From assembly GCA_949126835.1 (NCBI GenBank), contig OX421507.1, positions 8,832,121 through 8,896,120 on the forward strand: DNA of 64,000 nucleotides. The letters are read 5' to 3'. Every line of letters starts with the position of its first letter. Within the stretch, counting starts at the first letter, position 1. The stretch comes from Anisus vortex (taxonomy: Eukaryota; Mollusca; Gastropoda; Planorbidae). Shown in pieces: positions 22,938 through 34,900 of the stretch. The position numbers and the translations under genes were made by a program. Below the pieces are notes generated by a model, which was given only the letters and a program-made list of their open reading frames with translations, did not search any database and was not told the DNA's origin.

Positions 22938-23141
22938 CAGAGAATGGCAACCTTTTGATAGTAGTGTGCCAAAGTAGGATTTCTAGCTCATTCGGCGTGC
23001 CAACAGCCTAAAAGTCACCCTGCTTTAGCAATCTATTTCTAATAGAAGATACTTGAATAGTTTTTTTAGGAGTTCTGCGTGCCATTGAAAATCTTTTTGC
23101 GTAACAAGTCTGGCACGATTTGCGTAGGTTGCCGATCCCTG
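22938..23141. mobile_element. hAT-type MITE (CAGAGAATGGCAACC ... GGTTGCCGATCCCTG)
   Basis: Inverted ends of about 15 bases. The flanking octamers GTCTTGAC and GTCTAGAG agree at only five of eight positions, so the duplication is decayed. Relatives lie at 51944-52131 and, in pieces, near 5018-5075 and 6349-6421. Confidence 0.55.
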
Positions 23142-23156
23142 GTCTAGAGTCTAGAC

Positions 23157-23995
23157 TAGGGATATTAAACGAAAACCGGAATACCGGATTCCTGTTTTGT
23201 AACCAAAAACCGGTTTTGATTTTCAAAACCGGATTTCGGTTTGTTGGTTTGATACTTTGAAGGTAATCATTACTTCAAGTAGCACAACCTTTTTTTTTTT
23301 TTGGGGGGGTGGGGGGGGGGTTCTGGTGGAAATAGTTTAAATAAATAATGTTGGATTCGCACAAAACAATTCTTTAAATGCCTTGCTAACACTATTTAGT
23401 CTTAGATATTGTGTTTCTTTTTTTCCAAATACCAACTATGTCTTGCGATAAAAAACAACATCAAACCAAATGCTAAGTTACATTTACAATCCTTTGTGTG
23501 GGAAAACTGTGAAAATACGTCTTTAACGATGGCTCGTTGTAAACTATGTTCCCAACCGATAAGCCGGAGTGGTGGCAGTACCACTGGATTGCGTACGCAT
23601 CTGGGACTAAGCATCCTGGATTAACATCGTCATCCTCTTCATATGCTTCTTAATATTATGGTCAACGATAATCGGAAATTTGATTATCACTATTGAAAGC
23701 TATTATCGGTTTTAATCAATTAGCCCAGATTTTTTTTAGTTCTAAAGAATTTTATGGTAAAGTGTACAAAATCATTTTGAATTCACACAAATCAACCCAG
23801 TGAATGAATGCCCTGCAAACACTAATCAAATTTGAACTATTTTACAAATATGCCTACAAAACTACGCTCATTTGGCTTTTCCAGCCTGTGACTTGTGGCA
23901 TTGCGCAAGGGATGGGGGGTGGCCGAAATCCGGTTTTAAACCGGTTTCATAGAACCGAAAACGGTTTTGAAGAAAAACCGGTTTTAACATCCCTA
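23157..23995. mobile_element. hAT-type element with BED-finger remnant and 8-bp TSD
   Basis: Inverted ends TAGGGATATTAAA and TTTTAACATCCCTA, followed on each side by ACCGG-rich subterminal repeats. The palindromic duplication GTCTAGAC lies at 23149-23156 and 23996-24003. The interior holds a BED-type zinc-finger piece (see 23484-23624). The rest of the transposase is absent. Confidence 0.75.
23484..23624 (+). pseudogene. BED zinc-finger remnant of a hAT transposase
   Basis: The frame reads FVWENCENTSLTMARCKLC followed by GLRTHL. This fits the BED pattern of an aromatic FVW start, paired Cys (CKLC) and a distal His. It is cut off after about 45 residues, with no RNase-H-like core. It lies inside the element with the GTCTAGAC duplication, so it is the N-terminal relic of that element's transposase rather than a host gene. 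Confidence 0.55.
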
Positions 23996-25036
23996 GTCTA
24001 GACTATTATTCTTTTCTTTACAGTCTTCAAACCGTAAGGAATAAGGCTTTTCAAAAATTTGAAATATGAAATTTACAATTATATTCTAGATATTATTTAA
24101 CGAAGTAAATGCGTACTGATGAAAACAAGCTAGTAGCTAAAAAGGTGTTTCAAAAATTACATTTAGAATGTAAAAACATTAATTTACTGATTGTTTATTT
24201 TACGTATTTTTATCAATATGAGTACCGGTACTAGTATACGCATATACAATATTTTATTGTTATTAAATGCAAATTATTATTGTGTAGTAAAAAAGTTGTT
24301 TATTAAAAGCATTGCCCCAGAGACTTAAAATTAGGAATATTATCTCCCTTGATTAGATTAAGTAAGCATTTGTTTCATAATTTATTTTTTAATATCGTTA
24401 AATTTTTTTTAAGAAATTAAAATAATATGTTTATTTTTTACAAAATACCAACATTACATGTTAAATCTTAATAGGGTCGAAGAACCATTTCACGGGGGTC
24501 GCCTAAGACCACCGCAAAATACATATTTTATCAGTCTACATGCAGATACATCTACATACGAGCACAGAATAAGTACATTTCTATTCTGTGCATACGAGTT
24601 ACCCGGCGTGATGACATCATCGCATGGCCTGCTAACGCTGATCCGCTGATCCAAACATGGTTTCAAGGGTTGGAACTTGGAAAAGACTCAACCATGGGCG
24701 TTGAATTAAAGCAGTCGACTCTCGGACGGTGTTCATAGTCCTTTCAGGACTCAATAACAGAACGGCGCCTAATTTAGATGTAGGCCTACTGAGCGGCAAA
24801 AAACTGGGTTTCTGTTTCTGAACGTACTCTGCAGAATGTTTGTTGGTGTGTGAATGTTCTTTTGTTATTCCAGTCACAATGGCTCGCTAGACTAGGCCTA
24901 CAGCGAAGGTGAAGTTTTTTACAATTGGTCGGTCACTTTGCCGTGCTAACAATTGCATTAGTTTCCACTTTCCTCTCATACATAGATCTACAAACTATCA
25001 AGATGAACACAAAAAGGACATGTCAAATGATATTAA

Positions 25037-25109
25037 CCCTTACAGTCCCGGGTGCGTATAAAGCGGAACTGAAGGCAGCATAGATAGAAGTAGGTCGGTA
25101 CGGGAAGGG
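25037..25109. mobile_element. 73-bp TTAA-type miniature element, copy 2
   Basis: Perfect TTAA on both sides (25033-25036, 25110-25113) with inverted ends CCCTT and AAGGG. Same length as 3108-3180 and about 69 of 73 bases identical. Confidence 0.75.
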
Positions 25110-25543
25110 TTAATATATTTGTATTAACGTAAAACCATGTTTATAGATGTCTGCTATGTAAGTGGCACATGACAAATGTAGCCTAGAATTTTGTAATAAA
25201 TTTGTATCATTTTTTTTTTTAAAGTAACATTGTTGACGTCAACTTTTCTTGACCTCCCCCCCTCCCCCTTGTCAACAATTGTCAAACTTTTTCAGACCCC
25301 CCCCCCCTCTCCCCTATTTTGTTGACGTAATTAATGGACATCCCCATACATGCCTAACTGCTCTTTTCATTTTTTAATTTTAATATTCCTGGGCCCCGTA
25401 AATTCTTATGGATTAAATATATAGGCCTATATTATTCTATATATAATTGTTTTATATTTATTCTGTGGTTTGGTTGGTTTGAAGAATCCTGCATGCATAT
25501 TATATATTTGTGCTTTGTAACTCTGGTCCACTAAGCTATATAT

Positions 25544-25549
<6 letters not shown>

Positions 25550-25612
<63 letters not shown>
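25550..25612. repeat. (TA)n microsatellite
   Basis: About 60 bases of uninterrupted TA. Confidence 0.95.
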
Positions 25613-25613
<1 letters not shown>

Positions 25614-26435
25614 CTCAGTGCTCTGTTAAATCAAGGGGGGTAATGCTAACTGAAAAACACGTATGACAAGTCTTTATTTACATTGAAAACCAGTATAAAA
25701 TTGTATGGTCAAGATTTAATTTATCTCATTTTTAACCAAATGTAAGATTTCTTCATGCTTTACATTTAGCAAATATACTAGTAGACCCTGATCGTCTTTA
25801 ATAAATAAAATATAAAAAAAACATACAAAAAAATAAATAATTAAAACGCAGTTTAGGCTTAGGTTAGGTGAGTACTACTAGTACTACTAGTGAGTAGGTA
25901 TGCCGCGACTATGCCATGCGTAGTACGTAGAGTCACTAGTAGGTAATATATAATATATTTTATAACAAAAGCTTTAAGTATTTAAAATCGCGTTGGTACC
26001 TATTTTTGTTTAGCACTTCAAAATTACCTTTCTAGGGAATCCTAATTTTTTATGAAAAAAAAACGATCTAAACATTAATAAAACATACAATTAATGACAC
26101 ATTTTAAAAAATGTTTTATTTTTTTATTCAATTGATTTGCAGATGTTGGTGGTTTGTCTTAAATACCTTTTTTTATGGTCAATTGTGTTTGACAATATTT
26201 TATTTGACGCCATTAAATTTATTAATTATGTTACAAAAATTACATGGCTAGAAATCGGCCTTTTTGACATGCGCGAAACTGCCGATATTGAAGTGTCTAA
26301 TATAGTATATAGATTATAAAATATTATAGTTATAGTTAATATAATAATAATATAGACCTATAAATTACTATAAATCTAACTCAGTAACTAACTATTAGTC
26401 ACAGTAAGTCATAATAGGGCCTAAGTGTATTTCTA

Positions 26436-26790
26436 AGATAATAATAAATAATAATAATAACGGTGCTTATATAGCGCATATCCCGTTGGTGACAGTTCTA
26501 TGCGCAGACGACAGTTACAGAATACAGACAGTCAACGAAATACGTAGTAATACGCTAATTCTGCCGACGAAAAAGGTGAGTCTTCAGCCGGCTCCTGAAG
26601 GTGTCATAGCTAGGGCTCTGGCGAAGCTGTAGTGGGAGGTGATTCCAAGCGGACGGTCCTGCATAGGAAAATGAACGTTCGCAGCGGACACTAGCCTAAC
26701 ACGAGGGATCCGCAGAGTAAGCGCGTCAGAAGCCGAACGAAGTGGGCGGGACTGGGTGTAATAATGGTTAGGCTAGGCCCTATTTAAAAT
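26436..26790 (+). repeat. Dispersed repeat with AATAATAA...TTATATAGCGCATATCCCG
   Basis: An AATAATAAT stretch is followed by TTATATAGCGCATATCCCG and TTCTATGCGC, then about 250 GC-richer bases with degenerate coding character. The first 60 bases recur at about 34136-34200 inside the TTAA element of SDF4 intron 6. Repeats with a TTATATAGCGC core are common in invertebrate genomes; class not determined. Confidence 0.5.
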
Positions 26791-27414
26791 TTATCATATA
26801 AATATAGGCTATATAAATCTCAAATTGGCTATGTGAATGTGGGTATGTATGTGTGTAAGCTTATATACCGCATTATAATGTTTTTTAATGTAACATGAAA
26901 TTTGCCACAAATATTCTTTGTATTACTCCGGTGAACACTGTCAAGGTTTAAAATATTTTTAATGACTGCATCAGTCATTTCCGTAAAAAATGAGAACAAA
27001 AAGAAAACATTTGTTTCATGTTCAAATTTCCGCTACCGACTTTATATCATTTGTCTTCGCTAAATGAGAAGAAAGGATGCACTGAGATTTAGAAAGGATT
27101 CTTTTTCGTCCCTTTCCTGCTCCCCCTCTCCAAAAAGGGTGTGGCTGCACAATATCTGCAAGGCCTCTCTGTGGAGATCCCATATGCGTGTTAAATTTTT
27201 AAATAGATCCCTAGGATAGATTTTAACAAAATTCTGTAGAAATTTAGAAAAGTAATTATCTAGCACAAGTTAAAAGAATTCCAAATAAATAACAGAAAGT
27301 TGAAATTAGTGTGTTTGTATGCTTTAAAAAACACTAACCGTCTAAGCCCTTAATTTAAATTTAAAAAAAAACTACCAGCTTATGCAAACTAAATTAAAAA
27401 TATTATGTCATGAG

Positions 27415-27568
27415 CAGGGGCAAAGTCAGAAATGTTTTCCAGGAGGAAGGGGGGGGGCTGAACTTTCGCGTGATAAACATTTCCTAAATTTTTAGAAAAT
27501 TTAGCACATTTAAAAAAAAAACTGTTGCAAAAAATATATTTTTCAATAATTCCAGGGCTTTGCCCCTG
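27415..27568. mobile_element. CAGGGGCGAAGCC-type MITE, no TSD left
   Basis: Starts CAGGGGCAAAGTCAGAA and ends CTTTGCCCCTG. Inverted relative to the 18330-18554 copy. Flanks do not show a duplication. Confidence 0.6.
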
Positions 27569-27872
27569 ATATTTAGTGTGAATTCTGAGTTAGATCTTTA
27601 CAATATAATCTAAATTGTGTGCAACTTATTCTTATATAATGTCTAGATTTTGAATAGCTAATAAAAAATTTTTTAGTGTCATCTTGTTATTTACAAACCT
27701 ATAAATTACCAAAGAAAGATAACTGTCACTTTTGCTTGTTACATAACTTTTATTAAGGGTTCTATATTTATTTGGGTATTAATATCAGCTTAAGACATTT
27801 TAAAATGGTTCATAGGCCTAATTTGTAGACATAGGTCTAAAATATGGTTTAAGTGCCACCTATGGTTGTACA

Positions 27873-28030
27873 CAGTGGCGAAGCCCCCCCCCCCCCTCCC
27901 TGGAATTTATCAAAAATATCTTTTTCAGAAGATTTTTTAAAAAATATGTACCAAATTCAAAAAAATTTGGTAAATGTTTGTCACGCGAAAGTTCAGCCCC
28001 CCCTGGAAAAAATTTCTGGCTTTGCTCCTG
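27873..28030. mobile_element. CAGGGGCGAAGCC-type MITE with 8-bp TSD (GTTGTACA)
   Basis: Ends CAGTGGCGAAGCC and GGCTTTGCTCCTG. Perfect palindromic duplication GTTGTACA at 27865-27872 and 28031-28038. Confidence 0.75.
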
Positions 28031-28939
28031 GTTGTACATATCATTTTTTAAGAAAATGTTTATTATTTTTCCATAAGGGTAATTTAGTTTATAGTGTTGA
28101 ATATATAAATGTACTTTTCTAATCTTATCTAATTAGGTTTCTAGGTGTGTTGCATATGTTGTTATCCCACAAGAGTTTTCAAAATGTCAGCCATTCTTTT
28201 TTTTTAAATTTTTATTTTATAAAATGCTAATTAACCCATTTTTTTTTTTACATAAAGGACCTACATGTGTTTCATCCATAATTGTTCTATTGAAAACACA
28301 TATTAGGCTAAATTGAACTTAGTTATGTCCCTTTTTGAAGGCTATGATATTTTAATAGAAGCAGACCTATCATGAGAAATGTTAAAATGAAATAACATTA
28401 GAAATCCTCAGGTTTTCAACAATTTTATTTTGTAAAGCCAAATTCTTCCTTTAGTTTTATTAACTTATTCATCCTTTTGTGTTAAAATCCTTGACAGATT
28501 ATATTTTGCAAATATTTGTTTTAATTAAATGTGTAAAGAAAAAAAAATCTGCATTCATAATTATTGAGATATGCAACTTGAAGAAAGTCATGTTTCCTTT
28601 TTATGGCCAATCAAAATGATTGTGATCTCTAATCACAGTCTATGAACAACATGAAGGCATTTCCATTTTATTGAACAATAATATCATTTCAAATTGCAAA
28701 AGTATAATGTTTTCCTGGTTGTAAACGATGTAAAAGTAAATGTTAGTAAACTAAGGCTTTCTTTTGCAGATCATAAGACATTAGTAACAGAGTATCCTAA
28801 TTTCTTTCCCATATCATGCTGGGAAATTGCGTGAATTCTTAACATATATAACACTGTCAGACATGCAGTCATGCCAATATTGCAAATAAAGTGTAAGGTT
28901 TCCCCCATTCTTATTCATATTTTCATATTTAACAGGAAG

Positions 28940-31900
28940 ATGCTAAGTTTTGTAGCAGTGTGTATTGTAGCTGTGACCATCCATGTGTCCCTGTCCATAC
29001 CCATTCCTCCAAAAGTTCTCACCATAAAACAGAATCAAAATCACCAAATAGATAATGTTGAGATCCACCACGACATGAATGCAGAAAAAGGCCAGGAGCT
29101 GATTGACGACTCACTGCCTGAAAAGGGTAATAGTTTGTGTCTTATTTTGAATAGGTAAACTATACAGCAAATAGGTTGATTAAAATTTCAAGCAATTATG
29201 GATTTTAAACCATAATCATAACTTTATAATTATAATTTACACAATTCAAATTTTTTTTTTGAAAAGTAATCTTTTACCTGGATTAGCCCCAGAAGTTTAA
29301 TTGGCTCTGGTGGAAAGATTTCTAAGGAATCATATTGGATTCACATAAATCAAATCATCATCTTGATGAGCAAGAAGACCACAGTGACAAATGACTATCA
29401 TTAAGGAGATATACCTTGGTGGATTACAAAACTGAAATTACTCATTAGAAATGCAATTTTGTTTCTATATGTATTTTTTAATATATTCTAAAGAACATCA
29501 TTATGTTTTTCCTGACCTATGGCATCACAGGCGGAAAGGGGGAAGAGATGGGGGGGGGGGGGACAGTTCCTTAAACTGGCTATGTTGGTATCATAATCAC
29601 AATTCTAGCTACATATGAATATTGTTTTTGATAGCAAAAATGATTGTAAAATCGCTATTGTCAATGCAATGCTATTCTACCTGTACAATAACATTTTTCA
29701 CTGATAGACTTGCAAACATTTTTTTTACTATCACTTCAGATGATAAGCTTGATGCAAATAATGATGCAGCTGGTGATGGCAAACAGCCAAATGTGGAAAT
29801 AGCTGAAGATGGCAAACAGCCAAATGTGGAAATAGCTGAAGATGGCAAACAGCTGAATGTGGAAATAGCTGAAGATGGCAAAAAAACAAATATGGAAGTA
29901 GCTGAAGGGGACAAAGAACAGGTTTTACCTGATCCTAAACTCCATGAAAAAGATTCTCAGCTCCCAGAAATAGATTCTCCCCTCCCAGATAAAAGTCTTA
30001 ATGAGCCTAGATTAAGAGACGCTGTTATGAATCATGGAGACCCAATTTTGCATTTTGAAGATAATGAAGTAGACAAATTAGAACTGAGTGAGGAAACTAT
30101 AAAAAATCTTAAGGTATGCAATTCAATGAATATGAAGTTTTTTTATTTATACTTCATCAACCTAATCTTTCTATCTAGGAACTATAACCAAATAGGCATT
30201 AAAAGGTAAAGTAATGCCCTCAGTCCAAATTGATCTATACAGAGCTGGTGAAGAAGCGTTCAACAGTCCCCGTGACCAGTGCATACTAGGGGTTATTTTT
30301 GGCCAGCTCAAAGCTCGGCCGCCTTTACTTTGCTTCAGCTAATGTCAGGTACCTAGGATTTGAAACCAGGATTTTCGGTAAACTAGCAGAACGTTCTCCA
30401 TTTGGCTACCGTACCCTCAAACAAATAGATATATTTTCCCCAAACTAGCATTCTTATCAAAATCAGAAAGAAGCAACTACATCTTTGTCCGTCTGATGGA
30501 CTTATGCTTATGGTTAAACCCCCAGAATCAAATTGTCCCAATTAAAAAAATTCTAGAACATTTACAACCGCTAATAGATATATGATATAACATAAAATGT
30601 CTAATGTCTGTTTATCATTTGAAAATCCCTTCACATTATTTGTCTGCGTCTGCAGAGACTTTCAATAGAGAAACTCATTCCTGCAGATCATCTTGACATC
30701 GTGAAAATGGAACAAGATGGCCATGTCAACTCAGACTACCATAAGGAGATGTTTCTCGGCGGATTGCACGACGAGTTCAAAGCTGAAGCTGTGGACCAAG
30801 CCACGGTCAAGCTGCAGGAAATAGTGGCCAGGTGACATATCACATGACCTAATGGTCTGCATTTTTGCTTGACTGTCCAATTGTAAAAGAACTGTTTATT
30901 TTATTAACTTAAAAATAATAATAAATAAGTAAAAATAAATAATAAATAAATGTCAGTTTTTGAACAAATAAATAAGACAGTCTTTTAATTAATAAATAAA
31001 GCAGTTTTTTTGGTTTTTGTAAAAAGGCACCTTGTGTTCTGAAGTTATTTTTTTTATGGCTATTTCTTATTTCTGTCAAGATAATGTTTTTAATAAAATG
31101 ACTTGTTTAAAAAAGATTGATATAAATTGCTTTCAGAAACTATTCATAAAAAAAATAAGTTATTTAAAAAAAAATCTTTCCCATGTACAAAACAGAAAAC
31201 AAAAGTAAGGTTGCAATATTAATTTTTGCTTCCGTTACACACGAGTTCAAAGAGCATATTGTATCTTTTCTATAAATATATATATAGTATAGATCAGTGT
31301 TTGATTTTGATTCCTCTTAGTGCTGACCTAGATCATGATGGCTTCTTGTCAGCCCTGGAGATGGAAGATTGGATCCTGAAGAAAATGAAAGAGCACTTTG
31401 ATGCTGCAAGAAGAGAAAATGACATGATCTTTGAACATTTAGATCCAGATGGTATAGTGTGATTTTCTATGAACATTTATAGAGTTACAGTGTTGCATGC
31501 TTTGTTTAAAATGCAAACCAAGATATTAGTGTGTATTTATTTTTTTAGGTTGGAAAATTTTGGTTTGGGAAAAATATTGTTTCTTTCAACTCAAATCTTA
31601 TCAGTCTGTGAAAAGCTTAACATTAATTCACATATCCTTATCCAGAGTTATAAAACAAAAAGTAAAAAAAAAAATTGAGGTGTTTCTCAAAAGCTAGAAA
31701 ATGTGATTGGAATAGTTAATGAAATGTAAAGACCCATGTTGCATAATGGGGAAATATTTGAATTATTTTTGTTTTCATGTGTATTGTTTAACTTTGATTA
31801 AATAAATTTGAGATTTTATAGTCAAGGATTGAATATCTCAATATTTTTGGTCAGATTTATGCATTACACCTTTTTTTAAAAAAAAGTTCATTATTGATGA

Positions 31901-34900
31901 AATTTCAATGAAGACAACAAAATTTACATGTAAACAAATTTCCATCAGGTGCTGATAAGTTTTAACAAGGCCATCAATCACCATTGCAGTAGATGGAGTT
32001 GGTGTAAAATAAAATATAAACAGATACATTTGATACATTTCCCCACTTACCTTCCTCAACAGACCACTAAACTCTTAGTGTGTTGAGAGCTTTCTATTCT
32101 TTCCTTTAATCCCTGGATATCTGACTGTATCAACTGAAACATAGCACTTACTGCTGTTCAATCCAGAAGAGGATGAATAGAAAATGCTCCCCCCCCCCCC
32201 CTCCCCAACTCATCATGCCTAGTACTAGTGATTTGGTTGTAGACATCTAGTGTACACTATACCATCTGCTCTTCCAAACCACAGTGTTGGCATCTTAGAT
32301 CAAAGCCAGACCTGAACCTAGTCAAACAAGTTCCATATAGTCGTGAAACAGAAGCTCAAACCCCAAAATGCTTTTTAAAATCTTATTTTGTGTCACTTTA
32401 CTTTTTACATATATTATTAATAAGTATCTGAACTCCTGCGGGTGGTTTACCAAAGCATTGCTTGATATTTCAGGTGATGGTTACATCAAGTGGAAGGAGT
32501 ATTACCTCCACTTCCTGCTGTCTCGTGGGTTCGATGTTAAAAATTCGTTGAAGCATGTTGCTGATTATGATGATAGTGTCAAGTTGGATCAAGAAGGTGA
32601 TAGAAATCAGTAATAAAACTTATCAGAGTAAATAGAATTTATTGTTTAGGAAAGTAATAGAACATGAGAGAAATGGTTTGATAGGTAATAGAACGTTATA
32701 ATTTTTTTTGGTCAGTAATATTATTAAATTATTAACTTATTAGATTAATAGAATAAATTGTTTAGGGAAATAAATTACTTATTAGGGTAATATAATTATT
32801 GTTTAGGTAAGTAATAGAACTTATTAAAGTTGTACAAAATTGTATCAGGTAAGTAACAAAATATATGATTAAGTAGATTAATTGAATTTATCATTTAAAC
32901 TATTAATTAGAGTGCACAGTAAAGTATTTATTTCCAAGTTTCTGCATCATTCATCTGTGCAATGGCAGGATTGAAGAACTGTTAAATCACTTTTGTTTCA
33001 GACAAAGACGCCCTGATCTCTTACAAGTTCAAGTGGACAGACGCTGACACCAACATTACCGACAATAGACTGAACAAAGAAGAGTTCATGGTCTTCAGAC
33101 ACCCTGAGCATAGCAAACGGTCGCTAGAGACAATGGTGTCCAATGTGATGAGAGCTGTGGGTGAGTTAGCACTGGACAAACCCGAAATTTGTGTTTCAGT
33201 ACCGGTACATACAGAAATCATACAGTTTTCAATAATATATATTTTTTTTTGCATCATTTTGAAACCAATTTTTGGTGATAAACCAGTCAAATAGCAACAT
33301 ATTATATCAAACCTCAAGTGCTAGTCAAATTTTAAAAAAGTGAATATTACATTTTATTTTTATTAGCTGGTCCTCTGCTTTTATCTATACAAGTTCTCTT
33401 TCTTCCGGAGTGGCATAGGACCATGAAAAAAACACAAAAACCAATAACATGATTTAACTCATTTGCTACTAACCTAGTTTGCAAATACACCCGTGAAAAT
33501 ACTAGCCAAAGGGAAGGAACTCCGTATTAAATTTAGTAAATTATTTTTTAATATTTTTTTTAATGACTAAATATTCCCCAAAGTGAATACAAATTACATC
33601 ATAAAATAGATAAATATCTTAGCTTTCTGGAAATGTATACTTTTATACATAAAAAATGCCGAATTATCGGTAGAATCATTAGCTGAGTGTTGAGACCCTA
33701 GGATTTGGCCACTAAATATTTTTCGCTAGCCCTAGCGTCAAAGTCCGATAAAGTAAAAAAAAGCCCATAAATTGAGTTGTAATGGAAATTCATCTAAGTC
33801 TATATCTGCAGCATCCTTAATATCAGAACTGTTGTTAAATGTTATATTTGGAGGTATAGAGCTATTGATAAATAAAGTAAAAATTTAAAAGCGAAGGCTA
33901 TTAAAAAAAGTATTACAAGACGAAAGGCCAGTGAAAACTACCCGTATTTTGAACGCGCAGCGCAAAAAAACGAAACTAGATAAAAACATCCGGTTTTTAT
34001 TAACGAAACAGACTATATTCCTACTTTTTAAAAGCCGTGCTTGCAGTATTAAAGAAAACCCAGAACGCATGGCGAAAAATCAAGAAACCACAATAGGTTA
34101 GTCACACACGTGGCGGCCGCTTTAGGGCGCATTAGTAATAATAATAATAATAATGAAGCTTATATAGCGCATATCCCGCAATCAGTTCTATGCGCTTAAC
34201 AATTACAATTACAATTACAATTAACGATGATAACAATAACAGACAGAGGGGGGTAGGTCGCAGTAGTAGCAAATGAGTTAAAACACTAATCAAAATGCAA
34301 GACTAGACTAAAACCGTGGATAACCATAGGATACAATAATCTTCTATATACAAGGAGTGTCTATATTAATTATCGCTGATAAGAACTTTTACAATGTGCA
34401 CATTAAACTTGAAAAAATGTAATGATTAGGACCAAAAACATTTGATTAAAAAAACAGAAATAAAGAGTTAGAACTGGGGAAATGTGTAAAAATATTTATG
34501 CTAACTGAATGGTTGCAACCAATGTGTTACAGATACTAATGATGACAAGATCATAACTGAGGATGAGTTTGCGTCCCTCCCACCAGGGGAGGTAGAGAGC
34601 AAAGAGTTTGAGGAGATGGACAGAAAGTGGCAGGAAGAGAGAAAGGCAGAGTTCCACAACATCATGGATAAAAATGGAGATGGAAGAGTGGGCTTGACTG
34701 AATTGAAGGTCTGTCTGTTTTTCATTGTACCACCTGTTGTTAAATAAAAAACTTTGATGAAGCGCTAGTTCCTAATTGATATCAGGAGTAATTTTCAAAC
34801 AGTTCTTTATATTTTAAAAAAAATAGCATTTTAGTTACATAAGAATAAAAATCTGATCTAAACAAAGATCATCAGTGGAATTACTTTCCTTTTTTGAATG

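Larger units (their letters stand above)
24004..28935. other. Gene-free repeat-rich intergenic region
   Basis: No exon with matching splice sites was found. It holds a hAT-MITE fragment (24471-24515), the 73-bp TTAA element, a TA microsatellite, a GACGTAATTAA-type repeat (25215-25350), a TTATATAGCGC-type repeat (26436-26790) and two CAGGGGCGAAGCC MITEs. It separates the lysozyme 5' end from the SDF4 gene, so the promoters of both probably lie at its edges. Confidence 0.5.

Noticed and set aside
24632..24877. 81-codon minus-strand frame
   Set aside because: No family motif or splice context, and it lies in a gene-free repeat region.
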